The position numbers and the translations under genes are program-made. A stretch of 64,000 nt of DNA. It comes from Sclerurus mexicanus (lineage: Eukaryota; Chordata; Aves; Passeriformes; Furnariidae). Below the pieces are notes generated by a model. It worked only from the letters and a program-made list of their open reading frames with translations. It was not told the origin of the DNA and made no database searches. The DNA lies in contig VWZF01004788.1 of NCBI GenBank assembly GCA_013396755.1, forward strand, positions 558,001 through 622,000. The letters run 5' to 3'. Positions 1-14,000 of the stretch are shown piece after piece (positions within the stretch are counted from its first letter, which is position 1; each line of letters opens with the position of its first letter).

Positions 1-1976
1 CCTGATCACGTATACAGTGAAAGAGAGCACTATAAATACAACTGCTGATTGCAGCAGCAAATTGTGATGAACAGCACAGAAAGATCAGCAGTCTGTCTTT
101 AATGAAGGTGAGGGGAACCTGCTGAGGATGAGTAGTAGCATTGATCCTTAATGGGTTGGGAGATGAGGCTGGAACGTTGCTTCCCTCACTCCTCCTTTCT
201 GTCTGTTTTTCCAAGGCATGTGACTATTTTTATATTCCTTCTTGTTATGTGTTTTACACTTTCAGTGTGAATGAGATGCTTTGCATGTGTTCGATATATG
301 CATTTTGTTCTCTTCTTTTTTGCCAAGGAACTAGTTCTGCCCTGTACTGTAGGTTACATTCCTCCAGTGATTGCTAAACAATGCCTCATGATTTGAGTTT
401 ATGTACTCTCAGGCCTCTGTTATCATCCTTTGCCTGGGATTTCAAGGCCTCTGTCATCTTTTTTATTTACCAGTTTTCCACACATAGACAGAAGGCCACT
501 TTAGTCAAACTTGCTTCTACACATCTTTGGAAAATGCGTACAGATCAGTTTAATCTAAAACGTTCTTCAATGCATAAAAATGAAAAGTAAACCAAACACA
601 AAGAAACTGAAACTGTATTGCAATCTATCCTGGAAATGTTTCAGAATCATTCTAATTCACAGTAATTTTAGATTATTCTTGAATAATTCATTATTAATTT
701 TCTATTTTTTTTGTTTCACTGTATTTTATTTACATTTTATTGTAAAGAGCAAATTACCTATAAATATACAAAGATCATAAAAGTAATTATTGGGTCTAAT
801 AGCCTCTTTTTTTTTTTTCTTCATGTGTGCAAAAGAAATGCATAAATCAGAATAAATCATAATTTATAGTGTACTTATAATAACAGATATCTGGGTTGTT
901 GTCACTCCAGTGGTAGCCAACTGCTTCCCAGTAATGCTCGGGTTCCTTTCTCTGGGTATCTGCCTCTTGCTCTGAAGCTGATTTTGGGAAATGGTGTGCC
1001 AGCAGTGTTTACAAACCCTACACACTGAAGAAGATCCATCAGGACATTAGCATTTCTAAAACAGTCACTTTATATTCAGTTGCCTACTTCTGAAAATATT
1101 AGCAGAGTGCAAATGGCACTTTTATTCGTCATGATGTTTTCCCATTTTAGAGATACAGAAACTGGCACATGGCAGGGGGAGTTGGCTAAGTAAGAGTTCC
1201 CATTCAGTCTAGTGACATATTTTAGGACTTGGATTCCTTGGGTTTAGACTGGTCCTCGTTTTTTAGGATCTTTCTTTTTTGTTTCTTTTTCCATTGTCAT
1301 TAAAAGGAAACTCATTCCCCCTAGGTTCTCTGAATCTGGCTTTGTGAAAAAAGAAATCATTTGCTTTGCATTTTATTGTGTCTTTACCTCACAGAGAAGG
1401 GTAAATAAATGCAGTGCAGTAAACACTTGAGGAAGTATACAGCCTTATCCCCTGGTCCTTAAGCTGTCTGGTGTCTTTGAGGAGCAGTGTGAGGAGCCTG
1501 TTGACCATGTTCATTCCCCCTACTTCTGCTTTGCTACTGTAGTAGACTTAAATTAATTCTACATTTCATGCTGCTCAAAAGTAAAAAGCTTGTGATTTTG
1601 TCATGGAAGTGGATTTTATTCTTTTCTAACTTACTTGAGGAATGTACTGTAACAATGAGTATCAAAACAAGTTTTTTTCCCTGAGTTTTTTTAAAAAAAT
1701 CACAGAATTGCATAGCAGTATTCAACATAGACATTTCCCTTTTATGCTTTTGCTCATCTTCTGCTAGTCTGGCTGCACTATGAATGCACCATAAAGGATG
1801 TGTTGATGCAGTGCATTACCTCGTTATACTGCGTAGGCATTTGTTATCTCTTTCTAGTAGTAAATTAATTTATATAGTAGTAAGTTACAAGGAATTGTTG
1901 TGGTAAATAAATTGTTACTGTAAATAAATGGTGACATTTTCTGTTTTCTGATCTTTGTAATGATATTTCTTTCCAG
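1..1976 (+). other. COL19A1 intron upstream of first recognised exon
   Basis: AT-rich. Three short open frames at 141-780 have no family feature. No Gly-X-Y coding block and no recognised repeat. Confidence 0.55.
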
Positions 1977-2039
1977 AGTGATACAAGACTACTAGGATTA
2001 CTTGGGACCCCTGGACTTAAAGGCCAGAAGGGAGATGCT
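1977..2039 (+). CDS. COL19A1: COL19A1 exon w1 (start of a collagenous domain)
   Basis: 63 nt, 21 codons, phase 0. Acceptor TTTCCAG, donor GTAAGC. It begins with a non-triplet stretch SDTRLLGLL and runs into GTPGLKGQKGDA, so it looks like the entry into a Gly-X-Y domain. It is the first exon I can recognise. No Gly-X-Y coding block lies at 1-1976, but a non-collagenous exon there could be missed. Confidence 0.85.
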
Positions 2040-5000
2040 GTAAGCATTTGGGATGAATTTGGAGAAATTTCAAAGTGCCTATCTAACCTGTCTCTGCCAC
2101 CCTTAACACAGTATCTTTTATTTTATTTATCACAATGGGCTTTGAAGGAATAGATTTTAGAGATGACTGGCACTTTGATCTGTGTATATCCAATCAATTA
2201 ATATCAATATCCAGCGCATCATGCTATCCTGCAGGAGCAGCACATGATCCTTTATCCTCAAGTATAGACAGAAAGGGAGAATGCTGAAAGGATTGTGTGG
2301 TTTCTATAACACTGTCTGAGAAGTCAAATGAGCTGGCCTGCCTGTTATGTGGAAAAGACTCTGAAAAAGTTGAAATTCAGAAAATATTTTTAATAGAAAA
2401 TCATGAATATTTAAAGCAGCTTCTTTGTAACAATGGGACTTTCTATACCAAAAATACTTATAAACAGCCTCTAAAAATTACATGGAAGTCAAATTCTGAA
2501 TCCACACCATATGACAGTATGTTGTTCGTAGTCATCTGTCCTGTGTAAACAGTGGGATGATTTTTTAACAATTGCATGCTTTCCAAACTTGTTAGAGAAG
2601 AGACAAGTGCTCTGGATGTGTGACAGAATAGACAACATTTTTTTATTGAGAAGACTGCAGATCTGCTATAGGAAACCGTCATTTAAATTCATTTGCACAT
2701 GTTTAAAGCTCAATTTCTATTGCAATAATAGTTAGGATTTTGTGGCTTACATAGAACAAAGTACAATTGAAGGAGAGGTTTATCTACATTTGTCAGAATA
2801 TAAAAGATCTTAAATTTAATTCATTTTGTTAAAAGGGTCAAAAAGGAGAACTGGGGATGACCGGTGCAAAAGGAGAAAAGGTAATTTAATTCCTTGCTTC
2901 TATGCTCGTGTGTGATATTAGAACTTGACTAAATATGCTGATTATTAATGAAATCTTGGAAAATACACAGAGGATCAGGAAAATATATTTGGGCATAGTA
3001 AAAGTTGTCAGTCTCTGTTTTTTCAATGCCCTCTTAGGGTGGGTATTTACACATGCAAGTAAATTTCCCTGTTCTAACAGCTCACAAAGTCCCTAGCTTT
3101 AAACACATTCAGACTTTCACTGAATACCAGTTTAAAATTGCTTATGTAAGTTTATGAGCAGAGACTGCCTTATGAATTAGGTACCATTCATATTTTTTCA
3201 AGTTATGAATGTGATCTTCAATATGAAAAAATGAGTCTTTAAATTAATAAAAATGATAAATAAACTTTCTTAAACTTTCTAATTCAGTATCTAGTTTAAG
3301 CATAAATTTTCCAGAATTATTGGGGGCAGAGGGGGTGTTACAGGTGTGTATTTTGCTTTTCTAGACCATGTGATGTACCCAGTTCTTCATCTACTGATTA
3401 ATAGGCATTTTGCTATTCTGCTCTTAGGCTTCCAGTTGGTTTCTTTGGTCATATCTTTCTATGTAAATAGTTTTCATACAAGCAGAAACATTTTTTCACT
3501 TTGTCAATATCACAGATTTGGGATTTTGTGTGCTATAAAGCACTTGTGTTTGAGAATTTTTCAGTTTTAGATGCATTATCATTCTCTTTAGTTCATGTTC
3601 CTGACCCTCCCTTGTGGTCCTGCTTGAAAGCATCACACATAGCATGGTCTTGGCATTAAATCCATGTCATCCCTCAAGTAAACTTTTGTAGTCCATATAT
3701 TTGTGTTTTAAAAAAATGCTACATTTTTCAAGCATTCTTCAACAAAACCAGACAGATGGACTGTTTGCCATTTTAAAAAAATCTTTGTTAACCTCTTCCT
3801 TATGTTTCCTTAGGGAGAGCCTTCTGAAAAAGGGGACAAGGGAGATCCAGTAAGTATAGCATGTTTTGAACTGATGTGAATAATTTACATTCAAATTTTT
3901 TTTCATATATTCATGCTGTAGTTCTCTGTATACATTCAGTGGATTCAGGGATTATGTGAGATAGCATTTGTATTGTCTCCTTCTTACATGTGCATCAAGG
4001 TCAAACAGGTTATAAATAAAAAACAGATGCCCTGTTCTTCAGCATTTCTGTTTTCAGTAGAGGTGCTTAGATATTTGTGATTAACATACTTTAATAACCA
4101 AAATAAGGCTACCTGTAATAGCGTGTGGTTTCGGAAGTGAATACTGTGTACCAGAAGAGATGTAGTGGTGAAGAATAGGCTTTTGACTGGAAAAGCTCTT
4201 AAGCAAATGTAATATTTTCAAACATTTTTTTTTCTTTAAAGCATTAGGAAAACCTGCAAACAAAATTAGTTTAAAAGAGTTTTAGAGTTTGCATGAGACA
4301 TCAGAAGTTCTTTAAGTCTGCAAACTGTACTAAAATATTTTAAGGTAGCATATTAAACTCTTAGTTAATAATAGTTATGGTTGTATCTGCTATTTTCAGG
4401 GAGAGACTGGAATGGAGGGATCAAAAGGAAATAAGGTATTTTTTGACTTGTACACATTATGTACATTGCTGATATACATCACCGATACTGAGAGGCATAA
4501 CAGTAAACTTGGATTTTTCTTTGTTTTCTCAAACAATATTATTAGGGTGAAATGGGAGACCCTGGACCACCTGGTCTTATTGGAAATCCAGGATCAAAGG
4601 TTGGTGAAAGGTATTTTTGTGGTATTAACAGCAAGTGTTATGTAAGTGAACTCAGAGAGCTACCAACTCTTTAGCTAGTATTAAAGGACAGAGAATGAAA
4701 ATAATTTACATCAAAAGTTTGTGCTTGGATCATGGCTATTTTATATAAGATTTACATTTTATAATAAGTTCTGTTGATCTCAGCATTGGTCAGAAAGGAA
4801 CATTTAAGCAAAGCTCAAATGTTGTTTAGTCACAGGAAGTGTGGACTGGATGAGTGAACAGTGAGGTGGATTGAGAACTGGCTGAACAGCACATTCCAGA
4901 GGGTCATGATCAGTGGCACAGGCTCTAGTTGGAGGCCTGTCACTGGTGGTGTCCCCCAAGGTTCAATACTGGGCCCAGTATTGTTTAACTTGTTCATCAA

Positions 5001-8000
5001 TGACTTGGATGAAGGGGTAGCTGCCTCTTCAGCAAGTTTCCCGATGACACAAAGCTAAGAGGAGTGGCTGATACCCCAGAGGGCTGTACAGCTCTTCAGA
5101 AGGACCTCAAAAGGCTGGAGAGATGGGCAGAGAAGGACTGTCTGAAATTGAACAAAGGCAAGTGCAGGGTCCTGCACGTGGGGAAGGAATAACCCTCTGC
5201 ACCAGGACAGGCTGGGGGCTGAGCTGCTGGAAAGAAGCTCTGCGGAGAAGGATCTGGGGGTCTTGGTGGACAACAAGCTGTCCATGAAGGCCAATGGAAT
5301 CCTGGGATGCCTTAGGAAGAACATTGTTAGCAGGTTAAGGGAGGTGATCCTGCCCCTCTGTTCAGCCCTAGTAAGGCAAATCTGAACTCCTTTATCCAGT
5401 TCTAGACTCCTCAATTTCTCCACAAGAGAGATATGGAGCTCCTGGAGTGGCTTCAGTGGAGGGCAACAAAGATGATTAAGAGACTGGAGCATCTCTCTTA
5501 TGAGGAAAGGCTGAGGGAGCTGGGCCTGTTCAGCCTCAAGAAGAAGTGACTGAGAGGGGACCTCATCGATGTCTATGAGCATCTGAAGGGAGGGTGTCAG
5601 GAGGATGGATTCAGCCTCTTCCTGGTGGTGCCAAGCAATAAGGCAAGAGACAGTGGGCAGAAACTGATGCACAGGAAGTTCCACCTGAATATGAGGGAGA
5701 ACTTCTTTACTGTGCCAGTGATCAAGCACTGGAACAGATTGCCCAGAGAGGTTGTGGAGTCTCTCTCACTTATTCAAGAAACTGCAGTCTGCTCTGGGAT
5801 GACCCTGCATGAGCAGGGAGGTTGAACCAGATGATCCACTTTAGTCACTTCCAACCTTATCTATTCTGTGATTCTGCAAAGAAAGCAACTGAAGCACAAA
5901 TGTACTTGAGAATTTCTCATGATGCCTTGAATGGTATCAAAATAAAGGTAGAGTTGGAAATTGTTAAAATGTAACCTCCCCCCAACACTATTCATGTATG
6001 ATAGTACCCAAATTTTATATCATCAAAAGAAGTCCCAGTGATAATGGGTGTGGTTATAGAACCTACAAAACTTGTCTCAAACATGATGCTTGAAATCTTG
6101 GTTTTTTTCTCTTGTTATGTCTTTCCCATTAGGTTTTACCTTTGTATTGACTTGTATTTGCTTTGTGTACCTACTTTGAGTTTTGTATATATCACTCCCC
6201 AAGATTTATTGGACTAAATGCTAGAGTAAGAGAGAATGAACAAACTCCCTACCTCTTACTCCATGTGGAAGATAATTCTTAATGCGAGATGTTTTAATCC
6301 ATTTATGTATAGGAATGCTTTACACCAAATTACAGTAGTGTAATTTACTTCTATCATTTCACAGGGACTGCAAGGCCCTCCAGGACCTGTTGGACCCAGG
6401 GGACTGCCAGGAGAAGTCGTATGTATTATGCAGTTTCACCAAGCTGTAGCGGTGTGCTGTGTGAACAGTTAGCCAGTGAAACAGTTCCACGGAAGTTATC
6501 ATAGGTGCTCCTTTTGTGGGTGGTACTATTGCAATCACGTGTTGAACCACAGTCAGCTGGGATGCCTCCCTCAACAGGCCACTATCTTGAGTTTCCATAA
6601 AACGGCTGTATCTTATCTGCTGTGCTTCTATTTATGTATAGATCCCCAATCCTGGTGTGAAAGATAACTAAATACAGCATTCTCTCTTACTTGTGCTGCC
6701 ATCATCCCGCTTGAGTTCATAACTTCTGCTTTTGAAACTGCTGTTGTGGATCTTTGATAAAGTGACATTTTGTACAGATAAATACTAGGTATAATGTATG
6801 TAGATCCTAGATATGTATGATCTTGAAGACTCATATTTGTACATGCAATTCTAGTACATAAAAACATATTTAAATTTATTATAGAGATGTGTTTATCTCG
6901 AGGCTCGTATTTTATCTTCTGAAGGTTAAACATTATGGATAAACAAATACAATAATTCATTTTATGCAGTATGATTAAAATTACGAAAGGTTGAAAATTG
7001 TTTTACTTTCACTCATTAAAGAGTCATCCAGCAGATAAGACTTCCTTCTTTTCTATTCCTAAGAAATCCCTTGAGCTTGGTCCAAAAAGAGTTGCAGAAG
7101 AAGAATTGGGAATAGCGTAGGCCATGATGCCTGATCCATAATCAGTGCATTTAAATTTCCATATATTTTTATATTCTTCATTAGGGGACTTTTTTTTTCC
7201 TCATGCTTTTAATTTGGATGGCTTGGTGAAACAAGTTGCTGTCTGTATTAAACAGAGAAGGCAGCAGAGAAAGCAAACACACAGCGGCTGCCCCTTCACT
7301 ATTGGCATGGAAATGTCATCTGTCATAAGTCAGTGTTCACAAAACTTTGTTTTACACTGCAAAGAAAAATTAAAACAATATGTGTTTGTCTTTTTCTTAG
7401 GAAGTTCATTTTCTAGTCCAACTGAAGTTTTGTACTTAGATTTTACTGTTCAGTTTGGGAAATTTGTCCTTTACTGTGAAAATTACTGGTATTAACAGAA
7501 CACGTGACTAAACAGTTGAATAACATTGAAGGGTCATGGAAAAAGTTTTGTGTATTTGTTACAGCATAGTAAGAAACCAAATTAAGCTGCCTTTATTTTT
7601 TAAATAGTTTCTATTTAGATTTTAATCTTTTTTATTTCTCTGCATTTATAAAAATCCTTAATGAAAAGGACAAGAGAAAATACTGAAGTTAAAATCAAAA
7701 TGTGAAAGATTAAAATACTGAGACAAAAGCAATGGTGGAACATATTTTACTTGCTGAAGATGTTTGACTGTCCATTAAATATCTGAAGCATTTTAAAGGA
7801 ATTTGTTGGATTAAGTAATGTGCAGGAGTAGGAATTCATTGAGGTTTTTAAGATACCAATTTGAATAATTAACTGATGTAGGAACTCATGCGGCCCTTCA
7901 TGGGCAAAAAAGATGAGGTAGTTATTTAAAACTCCAGTTTTTATCTGCTAGTGCCTTCCTTGAAAAAATTACTGATTTTTCAAGACTTAGAATTACTTTG

Positions 8001-11000
8001 AAATAGAAGAAACAAATCTTTCAGTCTCTGCTGTTCTGCCCTGATAAGGTCGGGAAAATAATTTTAGTTATTACATTTCAAATTAAAGAAAAGTTATTCA
8101 TATATTTAATTAAAGAAACAGTCATTAATTTATACTCTTTAACATTTGGGGTCCAAACTAATGCATAGTAATTAATCCAGTGTAAACTAGTTTTCATCTG
8201 TAATTTTAGATAATCTTTAAGGGAATAGCTATAAAAATGTATAGTTATGTTTTTATTAATTCCAGGGCTTACCAGGAGAGCATGGGGTACCAGGAAACCC
8301 AGGAGTTAAAGGAGACAAGGTACGTTTTAAAGGTTTTTCATTGAATTTGGTATGTTACAGCGTATTAAAGTGTCACCTCAGAAGTCACCAGACATATACA
8401 TCTTGGCAGAGCACTGGGGCAGCTACACTGTCTCAGATGTGAGCCAAGGCTGTATCTCTTGATGACATTGTATTTTGCCGTGTAGAAATCCCTTAGTTAG
8501 AATTCAGCTACATCAGCAAGAGTTAAAAATTATATGTGTCTATATATTGAATGTAGAGAAAAGGAGAAAAGAGGATACACAGCTGTGCTCTGAGCTATGT
8601 GATATGTTATGGTATTTATACATTGTAGGGTCCAAGGGAAACTAATAAAATCCGTTAATAGTTTGAAGAAGCAAATCATAACACGGAAGAAAATAACTGG
8701 AGCAATGACACAAATCTACTCATCTTACAAAATGGGAGGTAGTGGATTCAATAAAAATCACAGAGATGTTGCAGCAGCATGCAGAAGACAAGAGGACAGC
8801 ATAACATAAGGCCCAAATTCACCTGTGTGAGCTGCAGGAGTTAGAGATGTGGAACAAGAGACACTGCATGCACTGAAGTCAGAAGCAGAGGTGTAAACAG
8901 GACTACAGTGAAGACCCCAGTTTTAGCACTAGTGGTAGATAGCTGGGGAAAGACAGCTGTTGTTTCACCTGTTGCTGTGAATTAATTGGCAGTGTTAATT
9001 GAACACCTGTGTATTAGGGGCCTGGGGACAAAGAAATATAGATCAGATACATTGCAAGCATGGAAAACCAAGACAATGCTAGTTACAATTAGTGATTGTG
9101 TAGTCGGTGCCTCCTCTTCTTCTGTAACTTTTTGAAGGAAAGTATCAGGGGTTTTGTTCCTTCTCTATTTCTTCTCAAAGTACTAGTGCTTTCTATGATA
9201 ACCCTGATAGTATTTAGAGGGGTTTTTCTCATAGGAGAAAATTCTCACTTTTCAATTAGCGATTCAAATTTATTTTGTAGGGTGATCCTGGTGGTATTAT
9301 GGGACCGCCTGGACATCCAGGTCCAAAGGGTGATATGGGGCCTCCTGGACCAAGTCTGCCTGGAGCACCAGTAAGTTCATAATCTTAAAAGGCTTTTCCG
9401 ACTTTATTTCTTATAAGGGCAACTGTTAAGGGATTCTCACTGTGAAATAAAAGAAATCATAGAATGGTTTGGGTTGGAAGATACCTTAAAGGTCATCTGG
9501 TTCCAACCCCCTGCAATGGACAGGGACAATTTCTACTAGACCAGGTTGCTCAGAGTCCCATCTAACCTGCCCTTGAACACTTCTAGAGATGGGACATCCA
9601 CAGCTCCTCTGGGCAGCCTGCACCAGTGCCTCACCACACCCTCATAGTAAAGAATTTCTTTTTCTTATCTACACCTACTCTGTTTCAGTTCAAAGCCACA
9701 AAGAAAGTATTTTTAATGTAATTTCAAGACTTAAATATATGTTGCAGTGCATATATATTACAAGTGTACTAAAATATAATCTTAAAATATAAGACACACA
9801 TGCTCCTAGTGACAGTGATATTAACAAGGAAGACATATATAAATTTTTTGTAGTTAATTTCTGAAGGATGAGTAATTTTGGTAATAAAATTCAGCCAGTC
9901 TCTTGGATTTTAAATCATAATTTGTTTGTCTTTTCCATTTCTTGTTTTGTTTTGGTCCTTTTAGGGTCCCACTGGTGTTCCTGGAAACCCAGGTCCACGG
10001 GGACCAAAGGTATACAAAATATATTATTTCTGTTTATAAATAAGTAAATAAATAAAAAGTAGTTTATTTTTGGACCTGTTGTAATGGAAAGCCTTGTACC
10101 TTTCACAGGGAGAAAGAGGACTACCTGGTGTACAGGGAGCACCTGGGGAGATGGGGCCCCCTGGAATAGGCATTCAGGGATCACCAGTAAGTGTACCAAT
10201 GGCCAGAATCTGGACTTCCCACTGTGCCTCACTGCCAAACTGCAGTGAGCAAAGAAAGCACAGTAAAAAACCATGCCATGAACTCCCTTCTGACTTGACT
10301 CACAACTCCCAGCTTGTTTCACGTTTTGCTGTCCAGTTTAAAATCAAACATGAAGCAAGTTAATACCGTCTGTCTAAAGCATTTGTACTGAATAACTTGT
10401 ACAGCAAAAAGTGTTTCAGCTATTCACCTTTTTTCCCAAGTTTCTCACCATTGCCTTTAAATAAAGCCCTCTGCAGTGTCTTCATAGTATTCAGGAAAAA
10501 CATTTGCTAATATGGATGGTGTAGCTGTGGTACAAGAGTTCTACACCAGTGACTAGGATAATCTCACTTCAGTCCAGACCAGTATGTATCAGCTGATACA
10601 CTTCAGTTTGTGGACAATACTCTGATACAGAGAGAAAATGTTTGTGAAAGGTGACTAGATATTCACACTGAATTCTTAATCTAAAATTATAATCCTTAAA
10701 AATATTTTTCAGTTGAAATATTTTCAAATCTGAGTTTTAAAAATTATGCCTTTAAATAATCTAATTTGGTTTTAGTCCACTGCTCATCAGCTTTTCTTAG
10801 GCATCTCCTAGCTAAATAACAAGGTTCACCACAAGTCGCTAATTTTTTTAATGGCTTGCTCTTAAAAATGGACCTTAGCAAAGCCTTGAATTCTCTAATT
10901 TTGACAAAATTAGGTTTGGATTTAAAGCCAAACCTTAGAGAAAGCCTTTCTTGCAATGAAAACTGCACCAGTATCCCACATTGAGTATTTTCTTAATGAA

Positions 11001-14000
11001 GTTCATCTCCCTTATCCCAGAAAGTGTAACTACTGATTATTTGGAGTTTTCTTGCAGGGTCCTATAGGTCCAACTGGATCAGCAGGTGTGCAGGTAGGAT
11101 ATAAGTTTTCTCTTTACTATAAAATTTAGTCTAAGAATTTTCCAGGAAAATTATTCTTATATCCTAAATTACTTTTCTGCTCTTAGGGCCCTAGGGGACC
11201 ACCAGGCTTACCAGGAACTCCAGGTACCCCTGGTATTAATGTAAGTGACAGTTTTCTATACATGCAACATAAAACTAATGTGTCCCTCATGAATGATTTA
11301 AGGCCATCAATTTTTATATTTGTTTCTAGGGCACTCCAGGGAGAGATGGAAAGCCAGGACTACCAGGCCCTCCAGGTGATCCTGTATGTATAGAGAGAAA
11401 GCTTGTGCATTTGCTTTGGTGTGAATATTTTAGATTTAAAGGAGGTGAGATAGCATAGCAAGTCTAGAAGTACCAGTTATATGAATGATAAAGTGGAAAT
11501 AGTTTCTTGGGAAAGACAGGGAAACAGTCATGTTATGTACATTGGCCTCAATAAAGCTCTGAGACTGTCTTCATGGTGTTTTTCTAAGCAAGCAAAAAAC
11601 ACTTAGAATTATAGTTAATGTTCATCAAAAATTATGGATCTGAGTGTCCATCAGCAGAACTGTCAAACTTGGAAAGAGAGGTCTCTCCCATGCTCTATTC
11701 TTGTCAGTGATTTAATTTGATTAGGGTAAGTAGATACAAACTCTGAAATTTGACTGGGACAGATTGCTTGTTTTTTGAAGATATAATCAAAATTCAAAGG
11801 CTTTCTGAAGTCAAGAAGATTTAACTTGAGACAGACGTGCATGAAGTGCTTAAGTTAAAACAAAATCCATAAGTAGAACACATCTAGAAGGTACAGTACA
11901 TTGTAAACTAAATATAAGTAAAATATTTGATGCTGCTATCAAACAGACAGGTCTAAATGGTAAAACTTACTAACAGGACAATTATTGTCTGTTGCTCTCC
12001 TGAAATTCTCTTCTCTTTGGAAAGAACATTTTTTAAAGGAAGAAGTAGCAAGCAGGAGTGAATCCGGAGAATTAAGGCCATTTTAACATTGTCAAAATCC
12101 TGTTATGTATTGTACAGTTATTCAGAGTTCAGCACACAGAGTTATTATTCTTCAGTGTCTGTGCAGTTGGGTTGGACTCACAGTGCCTAGAGAACAGAGG
12201 AGTTGTATGCCACAAACACAGTAGTCTTGCACTCGTACCTGGTGTGCCCTTGCAGCTGGATCTTAGCACCCTTCCACACTAAGGGCTTGGGGTCCCGTAC
12301 CATAAAATGATATAGCAGCTAAAATAAGAAAGTTAGAGAAGAGGAGAGAGTGGGGAAATTACACTTTTGTAGTCCAGCAGGAACACCAACAAGTGACATA
12401 GTAATAGCCTGCCTAGCTGTGAAATATTGTCATAAGGAGAAGGAAGAAAAGCGAGATCATATAGGGATGTAATAGTTGTTTTAAAATCTTATTACATGTT
12501 TTTAAGAGCAGGTGACACTATCTATGTACGGTTTACCTCTGTGCAGAGGATGGAGTTCACACCTTACCTGGTTACATCCTTAGGTTGTGTTAGGTGCAGT
12601 GTCTTGTCCTAGAAAACTCATCAGCCTGCTTTCAAAGGTGGTGGTACTACCCTGTAGATAGTGTACTCCTGATTATGTTTATGGTTGAGTATGTTCAGCA
12701 GAGCATCTCCTGAGCTGATATTGCTTTTAACTGGCAGTTTTTCTAATATGCTAAAAAAAGTGCTTATGTTTTGTTTTTCTTTTTCAAGATGGAAATTATT
12801 GAAACAGACTGAATAAAACCACCTAACATATTTTGAATGTGCCTAATTTCATAGTATACCCAGGGCAATTTTTTATTTAGCATTTGCCAGAAAAAATGAG
12901 CATTGGTAGTTGGAGAGTGCATTTTTAGTGAAGCTGGTGATAACAAGGACAATGGGAATTTACAGGGAATCTTTAAATAAGAATTTAATGGCAGGTCTCA
13001 GAAATTTGAGACGTGCTGCAGTACAGTATAATCCTATTGATTGATCTTTAAATGGGTTAGCTGTATTAGCCAATTTAGCAGTGGAACCACAGAGTTATGC
13101 ACTAATTATTGATGTTTAAAGGCAGGACAAAATATTACATACATTGCTCATGTTGCTGTAGCTGGGTTATTTCCAGCATCTGAGCTAACTTATGGAAGTT
13201 AGCTTGGCATCTCCAGAATTTGTGCTACAGTTGACAGTAGAGTCAAAGCCTAGGAGAAAGGGGAAGGAAAACAATCAAAGCTAATCAAGTGAGAGTAGTC
13301 TGTGTGACGTTCAAGTAGTGTTAAGTTGTTGCTGATATGCTACAAAACGAACAATATTAGTACGTTCAGGAGTTATGCTGTTGTGGTTTAAGAAGTTCAT
13401 CATAACTGGAACAAAAGTTGTAATTTTTAGCTTGGTAGACAGAGATATTTATCTATATTTGAAACCCTGTTATTTCTTCTGAGTTTCCATTGGAAAAAAG
13501 CTTCAACCTATATATATATAAAATTAGCTCTATGTGTAACAATATAAACTTTAGAAGTAATGAGAACGCACCATAATTAGTAAAATAATTTTGTGTAAAA
13601 TACTAACTGCAGCCGCCTTTTTTGATTTCAGGTTGCACTGCCACTTGTGGGAGACATGGGTGCTGTACTGAAGGTAAATATCTTCAGAGGTTAAATATAG
13701 TTGTTTGTTATAAACATACTTTTTAAACCAAAATATGCATTTAAGTTTCTATAGGCTTAATTCTGACCCATGGGACCAGCCTAAAATAATTTTGAGATTT
13801 TTGTTGGTTTTTTTTCTAAAAATACTCAAGATATGTCTTTTATAGGAATCTTTCAAAATAGTGTTTGAACAGTATGTGAGGCAGTAGGCAGCAAGTGCCT
13901 ATTCAACACATCCAATCCAGAGTATAAATTGCTGCAAATACAGCCCATTCTTCACTTTATACTTTATTTTGTAGCATTAATTTCAGTAATATACCAAATG

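Noticed and set aside
5055..5729. 224-codon open frame on the minus strand
   Set aside because: It is the antisense of the CR1 LINE copy at 4820-5877; the + strand is recognisable CR1 and the minus frame has no family features.
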